12,529 bases of DNA. Origin: Calditrichota bacterium (lineage in GTDB: Bacteria; Zixibacteria; MSB-5A5; GN15; FEB-12). Under the pieces are notes generated by a model, which was not told the DNA's origin, did no database searches, and saw only the letters and a program-made list of their open reading frames with translations. Shown one piece after another: positions 1 to 6,769 of this stretch. Made by a program: the position numbers and the translations under genes. The stretch covers positions 1 through 12,529 of the forward strand of contig QQUK01000256.1 of NCBI GenBank assembly GCA_008501655.1, in the 5' to 3' direction. The stretch's first letter is position 1; every line of letters begins with the position of its first letter.

Positions 1-146
1 CTCTTTGTGTTAAAAAGTCGAAACCTTATTTTTCCTGGTCTCCGGGTTTAAATATGCCATCTGGTGATTATATGTATAAGGTCAAAGTAAATGATTTTAT
101 ACACTACATTGATTTTACTTATAAACGAAAGCCTCTAAAAAAATGA
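1..146 (+). CDS. C-terminal fragment of a protein ending in a FlgD/sorting-type beta domain (partial at the window edge)
   Basis: The gene runs in from the left edge; the first complete codon is at base 3, and 47 residues precede the TGA at 144-146. The visible tail has the pattern W-S-P-G-x-N-x-P-S-G-D-Y-x-Y-K-V-K-V, followed by a final beta strand and a basic end (KRKPLKK). By eye this resembles the last two strands of FlgD Ig-like or Por-type sorting domains, which typically read 'PSGxYxYRLxAG...'. Such domains sit at the C-terminus of large secreted or surface proteins in Bacteroidota and related phyla. The stop overlaps the next start as ATGA, so the two genes are probably translationally coupled. 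The upstream body is outside the window, so the function cannot be stated. Confidence 0.6.
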   Translation, partial: LCVKKSKPYFSWSPGLNMPSGDYMYKVKVNDFIHYIDFTYKRKPLKK

Positions 147-607
147 ATAGAATAAAATTTCTCGGTATTGCATTGATAGTTTTAACTCTCACCGGCTGTT
201 TCGGAAAAAAAGTCATTGTAGACCATCCGGAACTTCCGCAGGAGACCGGGTTTTATGAACGGGTCTGGGTCGATCCAAAGATTGTCTATACTGATTCGAT
301 ATTAACAGTTATTCAATCCCAAAGAGTTGATTCATTTTTGGTAGAAAAGCCGCTCAAAAATTTTTCAGATAAAATCATAACGGTTGCTTTTGAAGTAAAA
401 GAACATTCCTGCTTTACGTCGATTCTGTTAACCGATGACAGAGGAAAGATCCTCTCGGTTTTAGCAGCTGATGAACTTGATAGGGGACAGTATAAAATTA
501 ATTTGAACCGGGCTGGAATTACAATAGTGCAACCGGATGCTAACCGTTTCTTTTTGAAAACTGATTTTTGCGGATTCTCTATTACTGAAGAAGTTCCTCT
601 CCCATAA
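143..607 (+). CDS. Small predicted lipoprotein with a FlgD-like beta-sandwich domain
   Basis: The product is a 154-residue envelope lipoprotein. Residues 1-18 form a signal peptide with a lipobox (L16-T17-G18-C19), so Cys19 should be lipidated after signal peptidase II cleavage. The second half, from about residue 78, alternates strands with the pattern 'F-x-V...DDRGKILSVLA..EL..G-x-Y-x-I-x-LN...FFLKTDF'. This resembles FlgD Ig-like and T9SS-type C-terminal domains, where 'D-x-x-G-R/K-x-V-x-x-L' is followed by 'G-x-Y'. Cys90 and Cys143 lie in this half and could form a disulfide. The start overlaps the upstream stop (ATGA) with no clear ribosome-binding site, as expected for coupled translation. 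The specific function is unknown. The lipoprotein call is firm; the domain resemblance is by eye and needs profile confirmation. Confidence 0.8.
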   Translation: MNRIKFLGIALIVLTLTGCFGKKVIVDHPELPQETGFYERVWVDPKIVYTDSILTVIQSQRVDSFLVEKPLKNFSDKIITVAFEVKEHSCFTSILLTDDRGKILSVLAADELDRGQYKINLNRAGITIVQPDANRFFLKTDFCGFSITEEVPLP

Positions 608-739
608 ACTATTGAATCTGTCCAATAATAATACAGATAATTGCCTTTATATCACTTATTTACAGCCGATAATTTAGAAGAGAAACAGATAGTCTCTAAA
701 TTGTTTTAGGAAGATAAATAAAGATATTCAGGAGTATCC

Positions 740-2107
740 ATGCCAAACATACTTGTTGTTGATGACAAAGATTCAATGCGCAATATGCTCACCGAAACCT
801 TGCATGAAGAGGGATACAGAGTAGACTCGGCATCAAACGGTAAAAAAGCAATTGATCTGGTCAATAATAAATCATACGACCTTGTTTTAACCGACCTCAA
901 AATGCCGGATATCAGCGGGCTCGATGTCCTATCTAAAGTAAAAGATCAGGATGATGAAACAGCTGTCATATTGATGACGGCATTTGGAACAATCGAAGAT
1001 GCTGTTTCAGCGATGAAACTCGGTGCTTATGATTTTATCACAAAACCATTCGATACCGAACATCTTTGTGTGCTCGTAAACAGAGCTTTAGAGAACAGAC
1101 GGCTGGTTGCTGAAAATTCACTTTTGCGTCAGGAATTGTTTGGAAATTCCCATTTGGGACAGATTGTCGGTAAAAATGAAAAGATGCTTGAAGTCGGTAC
1201 ACTTATTCAAAAAGTTGCTTCATCTGATGCTTCTGTTTTACTGCAGGGTGAATCCGGTACCGGTAAAGAACTATTTGCAAGGGCAATCCATAGTCTCTCT
1301 TTTCGGAAAGATAAACCGTATATCGCAATAAACTGTGCCGCAATTCCGGGAGAGCTCCTGGAGAATGAACTTTTTGGTTCCGAAAAAGGTGCCTTTACCG
1401 GAGCGCATGCCCGCAAAATGGGTAAGTTTGAAATCGCTCATTCCGGTACGATCTTTTTAGATGAAATTGGTGATATGGATATTTCTCTGCAGGCAAAACT
1501 TTTACGGGTGCTTCAGCAGAAAAATTTTGAACGGCTTGGCGGTACAAAAACTGTCGATGTTGATGTCCGGGTTATTGCTGCAACAAACATGGATTTAAAT
1601 GATTTAATTCAGGCGAAAAAATTCCGTGAAGATTTATACTATCGTCTTTCGGTGTTCCCGGTAGTCATTCCACCGCTTCGGGACAGAATCGATGATGTCG
1701 ATGAACTTTCGAATTTCTTTATTGAAAGATATTGTAAAGAGATGAAAAAACCGGTTAAATCTTTAACCCGGGAAGCATCAGCTCTTTTAGAAAAATATCA
1801 TTGGCCGGGAAATGTCCGCGAACTTGAGAACACAATCGAACGGGCGATAATTTTAGCCGAAGGAAAAAAGATTACCCCTGACCATTTAGCCGTCAGACTG
1901 CGCAGAGATGATGAAGTGAAACTTCGGGAAGGTGCCGGACTGAAGGAGATAGGCGCTCACGCGCAGATGCGTGCAGAAAAAGCTACTATTATCCGGGTAC
2001 TGAAAGAGGTCCGGAACAATAAACGGAAAGCGTCAAAGATTCTTAAAATCGACTATACAACTCTGTTTGATAAAATCAAAAAATATGAGATAGACCAAGC
2101 TTTGTAG
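740..2107 (+). CDS. NtrC-family sigma-54-dependent response regulator
   Basis: This 455-residue regulator has three complete domains. Residues 1-120 are a receiver: acidic pair D8/D9, phosphoacceptor D52, switch T80 and conserved K102. Residues about 140-375 are a sigma-54-interacting AAA+ ATPase: Walker A GESGTGKE (170-177), an intact GAFTGA sigma-54 contact loop (217-222), Walker B with D241-E242, and a WPGNVREL sensor II motif. The last 45 or so residues form a Fis-type helix-turn-helix (NNKRKASKILKIDYTTL). Length is typical for the family. When phosphorylated, such proteins form a ring that remodels RNA polymerase with sigma-54 at distant enhancers. AGGAG lies about 6 bases before the ATG. 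No histidine kinase lies in the window, so the signal and targets are unknown; it could equally be called AtoC- or ZraR-like. A strong terminator follows, so it appears to end its own transcription unit. Confidence 0.96.
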   Translation: MPNILVVDDKDSMRNMLTETLHEEGYRVDSASNGKKAIDLVNNKSYDLVLTDLKMPDISGLDVLSKVKDQDDETAVILMTAFGTIEDAVSAMKLGAYDFITKPFDTEHLCVLVNRALENRRLVAENSLLRQELFGNSHLGQIVGKNEKMLEVGTLIQKVASSDASVLLQGESGTGKELFARAIHSLSFRKDKPYIAINCAAIPGELLENELFGSEKGAFTGAHARKMGKFEIAHSGTIFLDEIGDMDISLQAKLLRVLQQKNFERLGGTKTVDVDVRVIAATNMDLNDLIQAKKFREDLYYRLSVFPVVIPPLRDRIDDVDELSNFFIERYCKEMKKPVKSLTREASALLEKYHWPGNVRELENTIERAIILAEGKKITPDHLAVRLRRDDEVKLREGAGLKEIGAHAQMRAEKATIIRVLKEVRNNKRKASKILKIDYTTLFDKIKKYEIDQAL

Positions 2108-2145
2108 GAGGGGACAAAGTCTATCGAAAAACGGGGAGTTAAAAG

Positions 2146-2174
2146 TCCGTTCGCTTTTGCGAACGGATTTTTTT
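2146..2174 (+). terminator. Intrinsic terminator after the response regulator
   Basis: A perfect 9-bp stem (TCCGTTCGC at 2146-2154, GCGAACGGA at 2159-2167) with a TTTT loop is followed by seven T residues (2168-2174). It lies 38 bases after the regulator stop. This is a textbook Rho-independent terminator, separating the regulator from the membrane protein gene. Confidence 0.95.
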
Positions 2175-2190
2175 AAAATAAAATTGAATA

Positions 2191-2219
2191 TTGATATATT
2201 CTCCTGAGTAGTTTATCTG
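2191..2219 (+). promoter_or_regulatory. Possible promoter for the four-helix membrane protein
   Basis: TTGATA at 2191-2196 and TATCTG at 2214-2219 are separated by 17 bases, just after the terminator and about 25 bases before the ATG at 2244. A GAGGAG ribosome-binding site lies downstream, so this gene would have a short but normal leader. The -10 match is modest; the call rests mainly on its position between a strong terminator and a gene that needs its own promoter. Confidence 0.35.
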
Positions 2220-2243
2220 TATAACTAAACTGAGGAGTGTAAT

Positions 2244-2762
2244 ATGAAAAGACCAACATGGGTAACGGTCGTTGGGGTTCTGATGATAATCTTTGGTGTA
2301 TTTGGCATCTTAGGTTCAGGTCAGTTGATGTTTATGCCGAAAATGGTCGAATTTCAAAAATCAATCATGGAGCCTGCATTGGAAAGGGCTCAGCAGAAAG
2401 ATCCGCAAGCTGAACGGATATTAGAAGAATTTCATAAACTTTTAAACATGACAGACGGACAAAAACAATTACTGATGTTTATGGGATTGATTTCTTTATT
2501 TGTTTGTGCTTTTTATCTGTTTGCCGGAATCAATATGATTCAATTTAAAGATAATTTTGCTAAATTAGCTTATTGGGCACTCGGATTAAGTATAGGATTT
2601 ACTTTACTTCAGGTAATGTTTGCTGTTACATCTGATATGTTGTTTTTTATGTTTATGATGATCGGGGCTGTCTTTAGCCTGACGATTGATTTGATTTTAT
2701 TAATCGTTATTATTTTAAATGATAAAAAAGCAACCGCACCTGACCCGGTAATGCCTGCTTAA
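2244..2762 (+). CDS. Four-helix integral membrane protein of unknown function
   Basis: The product is a 172-residue inner membrane protein with four predicted helices, at about 6-30, 76-98, 106-128 and 132-158. TM1 and TM2 are separated by a charged, probably helical segment of about 45 residues (FQKSIMEPALERAQQKDP and on). The C-terminus is short and polar (NDKKATAPDP). Methionine and phenylalanine are abundant in the helices. It opens with MKRPTWVTVVGVLMIIFGVFGI, a beginning that recurs in small uncharacterised membrane proteins, but I see no catalytic or ligand-binding motif and assign no function. The start is well supported by GAGGAG about 7 bases upstream. It is isolated by a terminator before it and by a separate promoter for the next gene, so it is probably monocistronic. 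Confidence 0.8.
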   Translation: MKRPTWVTVVGVLMIIFGVFGILGSGQLMFMPKMVEFQKSIMEPALERAQQKDPQAERILEEFHKLLNMTDGQKQLLMFMGLISLFVCAFYLFAGINMIQFKDNFAKLAYWALGLSIGFTLLQVMFAVTSDMLFFMFMMIGAVFSLTIDLILLIVIILNDKKATAPDPVMPA

Positions 2763-2776
2763 TCTCAGAAGAATTC

Positions 2777-2806
2777 TTGACTCTGCTATTAATCTCTATA
2801 CATTTA
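2777..2806 (+). promoter_or_regulatory. Bacteroidota-type promoter placing the start site on the decarboxylase ATG
   Basis: TTG (2777-2779, in TTGACT) and TACATTTA (2799-2806) are separated by exactly 19 bases. This matches the TTG-N19-TAnnTTTG form known from Bacteroidota, with the last base A instead of G. In sigma-70 terms it is TTGACT-N16-TACATT. Only four bases lie between the element and the ATG at 2811, so transcription should begin at or next to the A of the start codon. No Shine-Dalgarno is visible, which fits a leaderless message. Confidence 0.65.
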
Positions 2807-2810
2807 AAGT

Positions 2811-4229
2811 ATGCAGATTGAAGAATTCAGAAAACATGCTCATGAATTAGTCGATTGGATGGCTGATTATCTTGCCAATAGTGAAAAATATCCGGTCAAG
2901 TCACAAGTCGAACCGAATGAGATATTAAATCAGCTTCCCGATTCAGCGCCGAAGGCACCTGAAGATTTTGCTGAGATATTTGCTGATTTCCAAAATATAA
3001 TTATTCCGGGAATGACCCACTGGCAGTCACCAAACTATTTTGCCTATTTTACCGCGAATGCTTCACCTCCTTCAATATTAGGGGAGATGTTGACATCGAC
3101 TCTTGCTGCTCAATGTATGGTCTGGCAGACATCTCCTGCAGCAGCGGAACTTGAGGAACAGGTGATGAACTGGCTGAAGGAGATGTGCGGGTTACCTCAG
3201 GAATGGTCAGGAGTCATACAGGATACAGCATCTACAGCTACTCTTTGTTCAATTCTTACTGCACGAGAAAAGATTTCAGATTATAAAATAAATGTAGAAG
3301 GAATAACTTCAAACAAATATAGAATCTATTGTTCCTCAGAAACCCATTCATCGATAGATAAAGCGGTTAAGATTGCCGGTCTTGGTTCTGAGAATATAGT
3401 AAAAATTGAAGTCGATGAAAATTTAGCTTTAATACCTAAAAAACTGAAAGCAGCAATTGAAACAGATATCAAAAACGGTTATACACCTCTCTGCGTTATA
3501 GCAACGATCGGTACAACATCGACAACAGCTGTTGACCCGGTGCGGGCGATTGGAGAAATTTGTCAAAAGTATGCTCTCTGGTATCATGTTGATGCTGCAT
3601 ATTCCGGTTCAGCAATGGTTCTTGAAGAGATGCGCTGGATGATTGATGGGTTGGAGCTTGCTGATACGTATGTATTTAATCCGCATAAATGGATGTTTAC
3701 TAATTTTGACTGTTCCGCATATTTTGTCAAAGATGAAGGAGCTTTGATTCAGACATTTGAAATCCTTCCTGAATATCTGAAGACAAATGAAAAGTCGAAA
3801 GTAAATAATTATCGTGATTGGGGAATTCAACTTGGAAGAAGATTCCGGGCTTTAAAACTCTGGTTTGTAATCCGGTCATATGGAGTAAAAGGAATTCAGG
3901 AAAAAATCCGAAAACACATAGACCTTGCGATTGAACTGGAAGAAAAAATAAATCAGCATGAAAAATTTGAATTATTGATGAAAAGAACGGTGACCTTGCT
4001 TTGTTTCCGATATAAGCCGGATGATTCCATATCGGATGAAAATCTCAATGAGCTGAATCAGTTACTTCTGGAAAATCTCAATAAAACAGGTCAGATTTTT
4101 CTGACACATACAAAAGTAAACGGCAGGTTCATGCTCAGACTTGTTATCAGTCAGACTTATGTTGAAAAACGGCATGTAGATGCTGCCTGGGACCTGATTC
4201 AGAAGACTGCCAGTTTGATAAAATCATAA
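2811..4229 (+). CDS. PLP-dependent aromatic-L-amino-acid decarboxylase (group II)
   Basis: This 472-residue cytosolic enzyme is close in length to animal DOPA decarboxylase (about 480). It should convert an aromatic amino acid (tryptophan, tyrosine, phenylalanine or DOPA) to the amine plus CO2. Visible active-site residues are the PLP-binding lysine K293 in NPHKW, the stacking histidine H179 in SETHSS, the ring-nitrogen aspartate D261 in HVDAA, and the catalytic-loop tyrosine Y322 in LPEYLK. Y322 aligns with Tyr332 of DOPA decarboxylase. A Tyr there marks decarboxylases, whereas Phe marks the related aldehyde synthases. MTHWQSPNYFAYF (68-80) and LGRRFRALKLWF (341-352) are also diagnostic. The pair T81-A82 stands where the animal enzyme has Pro-Thr, and QDTAST (137-142) resembles the bacterial aromatic decarboxylase form, so substrate preference cannot be read directly. 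It has its own promoter, no ribosome-binding site, and stands alone on this strand. Confidence 0.93.
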   Translation: MQIEEFRKHAHELVDWMADYLANSEKYPVKSQVEPNEILNQLPDSAPKAPEDFAEIFADFQNIIIPGMTHWQSPNYFAYFTANASPPSILGEMLTSTLAAQCMVWQTSPAAAELEEQVMNWLKEMCGLPQEWSGVIQDTASTATLCSILTAREKISDYKINVEGITSNKYRIYCSSETHSSIDKAVKIAGLGSENIVKIEVDENLALIPKKLKAAIETDIKNGYTPLCVIATIGTTSTTAVDPVRAIGEICQKYALWYHVDAAYSGSAMVLEEMRWMIDGLELADTYVFNPHKWMFTNFDCSAYFVKDEGALIQTFEILPEYLKTNEKSKVNNYRDWGIQLGRRFRALKLWFVIRSYGVKGIQEKIRKHIDLAIELEEKINQHEKFELLMKRTVTLLCFRYKPDDSISDENLNELNQLLLENLNKTGQIFLTHTKVNGRFMLRLVISQTYVEKRHVDAAWDLIQKTASLIKS

Positions 4230-4231
4230 AA

Positions 4232-4257
4232 AAAGCAGTCTCAACTGAGACTGCTTT
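4232..4257. terminator. Hairpin terminator shared by convergent genes, stronger for the minus strand
   Basis: An 11-bp perfect stem (AAAGCAGTCTC at 4232-4242, GAGACTGCTTT at 4247-4257) has an AACT loop. It lies between the decarboxylase stop (4227-4229) and the minus-strand ferritin-like gene (stop codon 4279-4281). Read on the minus strand, the stem runs into seven T residues (complement of 4228-4234), giving a strong terminator. On the plus strand only TTT follows before CAATT, so termination there should be weaker. The plus-strand hairpin begins only 2 bases after the decarboxylase stop. Confidence 0.88.
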
Positions 4258-4278
4258 CAATTCGTAAGAGCTGAATTT

Positions 4279-4800
4279 TTAATACTCTTCTAAATTATTC
4301 CATTCAGCATCTTCAAGCCATGAAGTCGGTCGGTCGAGGAATTTGATAACATTATCCATTGTTACCCAGTGTTTGTGTTCCTCATCAGCGATTTTGTTGA
4401 AAATGACAGCATATTCTTTGTTATCAAGCTTTTCAGCTTCTTCCCGGTAAAATGCTTCAGCTTTTTTTTCAACTTCGCGGGCATGCTCCCATACATTTTT
4501 AGCATCTTCAGCAAATGATAACTGGTCGCCTTTATCTTTCATATCGACAAAAACATTTTTAACGGATGAAAGAATTTTTGTAGCTTCGGATTCTACATAT
4601 TCAGCTTTACCGCCGTCTTTCATCGCTTTAAAGATGATGTAATGTTTCTGTTCGTCGTCAGCAAGTTCCTGCAGGATTTTTTTTAATTCCGGAGAATCTA
4701 CCTTCTCTTTTGATTCAAGATAGTATTCTTTCCCGTCTAGTTCCATCTGCATTGCAAATTCAAATACGTTCATTGTAGACCTCGTCAAATTGGTGTTCAT
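4279..4800 (-). CDS. Rubrerythrin-like ferritin-family diiron protein without a rubredoxin domain
   Basis: The product is 173 residues from the first ATG, or 164 from an internal ATG at 4771-4773. Two pseudo-repeated helical hairpins carry the ferritin-like diiron ligand pattern: E20 then E50-x-x-H53 (ADDEQKH), and E111 then E141-x-x-H144 (ADEEHKH). Tyrosines sit seven residues after E20 (Y27) and E111 (Y118), as in rubrerythrins. There is no CxxC pair, so the rubredoxin domain is absent. Such proteins act in the cytoplasm in peroxide detoxification or iron handling, often in anaerobes and microaerophiles. Two starts compete. The first has GGAG upstream, but that sequence overlaps the predicted promoter and would scarcely be transcribed. 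The second, whose product opens with the family-like MNVFEFAMQMELDGKEYY, has GAGG at 4780-4783 six bases before it. I favour 4773, but give the longest frame. Confidence 0.9.
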   Translation of the reverse strand: MNTNLTRSTMNVFEFAMQMELDGKEYYLESKEKVDSPELKKILQELADDEQKHYIIFKAMKDGGKAEYVESEATKILSSVKNVFVDMKDKGDQLSFAEDAKNVWEHAREVEKKAEAFYREEAEKLDNKEYAVIFNKIADEEHKHWVTMDNVIKFLDRPTSWLEDAEWNNLEEY

Positions 4801-4810
4801 TTCGTTTCTC

Positions 4811-4840
4811 CAAAATTATATAATGAGATAAAAAAGTCAA
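4811..4840 (-). promoter_or_regulatory. Bacteroidota-type promoter for the ferritin-like gene
   Basis: On the minus strand, TTG (complement of 4838-4840, in TTGACT) is followed after exactly 19 bases by TAATTTTG (complement of 4811-4818), a full match to TAnnTTTG. The expected start site is near 4806, six or so bases before the first ATG and about 33 before the internal ATG at 4773. That makes the internal ATG, with GAGG inside the transcript, the better translation start. A TATAAT overlaps the element two bases upstream. Confidence 0.7.
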
Positions 4841-4869
4841 CAACCGAATAGAAAAATTATCCTCTTTAC

Positions 4870-4899
4870 TTGATAATCATCAATAATTCGCTATCTTTG
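4870..4899 (+). promoter_or_regulatory. Bacteroidota-type promoter placing the start site on the metallopeptidase ATG
   Basis: TTG (4870-4872, in TTGATA) and TATCTTTG (4892-4899) are separated by exactly 19 bases, matching the -33/-7 consensus in full. Four bases (TCGG) separate the element from the ATG at 4904, the same spacing as at the decarboxylase. Transcription should start on or beside the A of ATG. The promoter lies back to back with the ferritin-like gene promoter in a 103-base divergent gap. Confidence 0.75.
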
Positions 4900-4903
4900 T
4901 CGG

Positions 4904-5884
4904 ATGAAAATTATACTAAAAAGTATTTTCTTAATAATAGTTATAGCTCGATGTTCCTTCGGGATTTCACCGGCAGAGCGAGCGATTAAAATTGAACCGG
5001 TTGAAAAAGAGTATGCGACCTATTTTTACTCCAATCCATCTTATATTGAGAAATCGGACTCTGTGTTAATCAGAACAAGGGATAGATTAATTCTGATGCT
5101 GCGTGATTCTCTCGATTATAAACCGAAATTATATCTCCTGGATGATTTGAGTCAGTTTAATAATCTGACTGCCGGAAAAATCCCCGATTGGGGTGCGGCT
5201 GTTGCTTATTCAGCCAGAAAATTGATTGCGATTAAGTCGCCGGATAAATTTAATACCCGGAAATCGGTACCAATTCTTGTTGCTCATGAATATACCCATC
5301 TGGCTATCGCCGATAAATGCGGTTTTCATGATCCGCCAAGATGGATGCATGAAGGACTTTCTGTCTTTCTCTCTGAGGAATGGAGCTGGTCGGATAATCT
5401 GGCAATGGGGAAAGCGGCTGTATTCGGACAGTTTATTCCTCTGGCTGATATAGATAATGTGAACCGGTTTAACGAAAGCAAAGCTCAGATTGCTTATGCA
5501 GAATCATATCTTGCAGTCAAGTTTATGCTCCGATATTATGGTTCTAATTCGGTTAATCTCTTTTTGACACGGATTGGAGAAGGGAAAACAGTCGATGAAG
5601 CGCTTTATTCTTCAACAGGATTGACAGTCGAGGAATTTCAAACAGATTTTAATGCATATCTCAATCAACAGTTTAACTTTGTGAGTATATTTATGGATAC
5701 AATATTTTTCTGGATTGCACTTGCTATTATTATGGTAGTCGGTTTCTTTCTGCAGTTTAAAAAAAGAAGAAAGTATTACAAGAAATGGGAAGAACAGGAA
5801 AAACTGCAGTCGACAGATTTTGATTATGGTGACCCTGATAATCCTGAGCATATTGAAGATGATGATGAACCATGGCGAAGCTGA
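4904..5884 (+). CDS. Secreted, membrane-anchored gluzincin metallopeptidase
   Basis: This 326-residue protein has a signal peptide (about 1-20, ending C-S-F-G), an extracytoplasmic domain, one transmembrane helix (about 264-284) and a basic then strongly acidic cytoplasmic tail (KKRRKYYKKW, ending in EDDDEPW). The zinc site is H128-E129-Y130-T131-H132, with a likely third ligand E150 in WMHEG, 18 residues after the second histidine. HExxH plus a downstream W..EG is the pattern of the peptidase MA-like gluzincin families (Pfam PF13485 type). It should cleave peptide or protein substrates in the periplasm; the substrate is unknown. No Shine-Dalgarno precedes the ATG, which lies four bases from a promoter, so the message is predicted to be leaderless. 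The signal peptide argues against a later start. Its last 13 bases overlap the acyltransferase gene, linking it to the envelope operon. Confidence 0.85.
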   Translation: MKIILKSIFLIIVIARCSFGISPAERAIKIEPVEKEYATYFYSNPSYIEKSDSVLIRTRDRLILMLRDSLDYKPKLYLLDDLSQFNNLTAGKIPDWGAAVAYSARKLIAIKSPDKFNTRKSVPILVAHEYTHLAIADKCGFHDPPRWMHEGLSVFLSEEWSWSDNLAMGKAAVFGQFIPLADIDNVNRFNESKAQIAYAESYLAVKFMLRYYGSNSVNLFLTRIGEGKTVDEALYSSTGLTVEEFQTDFNAYLNQQFNFVSIFMDTIFFWIALAIIMVVGFFLQFKKRRKYYKKWEEQEKLQSTDFDYGDPDNPEHIEDDDEPWRS

Positions 5885-6753
5885 GTCATAGATTTGAATA
5901 CCTGTTTGCGAAATCAGCAGTATCTTTTGTAAATCTGTTTTCGGAAAAATCTGCCCATTCATTTGGAAAATCACTCGGGTCACTTTTTCATAAACTGCTT
6001 GCCGGAAGAAGAGAAATTGCTCTTGATAATTTAGAGCAGGCTTTTCCAAATCGCTATTCAGTCGATGAAAAAGAACAGATTGTCAAAGAAGTCTTTCAAA
6101 ATATCGCATTAACTTTCACAGAGCTTGCTCACTTCAGAAATTCACATTTCAAAGAGTTACTCGAATTGTTTGAGCCAGCAGGGGTTGCAAACTTTCAACA
6201 AGCTAAAATTGAAGGTAAAGGTGCGGTTCTTGTAACATCACACTTCGGAAATTGGGAATTAGGTGCCGGTTGGGTGGTTGCCAGCGGATTTGAACTTGGC
6301 GTTGTTGCACGGGTACAAAGTAATTATCTTGTTGATAATCTGATAACATCACTGAGAGAAAATGTCGGCTTATCAGTCATTCATGCAAAAAAATCTACAT
6401 TACGGGAAATTGTAAAGATATTAAAAGAAAACAAATTTGTAGGTTTTGTTGCAGACCAGCATGATGCTTCGGAATCGCTCTTGATGGACTTTTTCGGGAG
6501 AAAAGCTTCGGTCGCACGCGGTCCGGCTGCATTTGCAAGAAAACAAAATTGCCCGATTCTGCCTTTTATGGGACTTCGTCTTGGAGTTAATCGTCATCGG
6601 ATTATCGCAGGAAAGCCGATTTATCCGGAAATTAATCTTTCTGAGGATACGGATGTCATAAGGATGACCCGGGAGTACCTCGATTTCTTTGAGAATGTGA
6701 TTTCCGATAATCCGGGTCAGTGGATGTGGACTCATCGGAGGTGGAAAGTTTAA
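5872..6753 (+). CDS. Lipid A late acyltransferase, LpxL/HtrB family
   Basis: The product has 293 residues, a typical length for the LpxL/LpxM/HtrB family. It should transfer a fatty acyl chain from acyl-ACP to lipid A precursor at the inner leaflet of the inner membrane. The catalytic H-x4-E motif is visible as H124-F-G-N-W-E129 in VTSHFGNWELG. Other family marks are the early NLEQAFPN segment (53-60), ADQHD (194-198), DFFGRKASVARGPA (206-219), and the C-terminal PGQWMWTHRRWK (281-292). The ATG lies inside the end of the metallopeptidase gene, in another frame, with a 13-base overlap and no good ribosome-binding site, so translation is probably coupled. Which acyl position or chain it handles cannot be read from the sequence. 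Confidence 0.92.
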   Translation: MAKLSHRFEYLFAKSAVSFVNLFSEKSAHSFGKSLGSLFHKLLAGRREIALDNLEQAFPNRYSVDEKEQIVKEVFQNIALTFTELAHFRNSHFKELLELFEPAGVANFQQAKIEGKGAVLVTSHFGNWELGAGWVVASGFELGVVARVQSNYLVDNLITSLRENVGLSVIHAKKSTLREIVKILKENKFVGFVADQHDASESLLMDFFGRKASVARGPAAFARKQNCPILPFMGLRLGVNRHRIIAGKPIYPEINLSEDTDVIRMTREYLDFFENVISDNPGQWMWTHRRWKV

Positions 6754-6769
6754 AAGAATAGCAACTTTT

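Noticed and set aside
608..739. Search for a terminator or promoter between the lipoprotein and the response regulator
   Set aside because: Only 4-5 bp inverted repeats without a T tract, and no TTG/-7 pair at a credible spacing. I report nothing there beyond the AGGAG ribosome-binding site.
5612..6049. Long minus-strand open frame (145 codons) across the metallopeptidase/acyltransferase junction
   Set aside because: It lies opposite two strongly supported genes, has no ribosome-binding site or recognisable motif, and looks like a shadow frame, as do the other antisense frames in the window.
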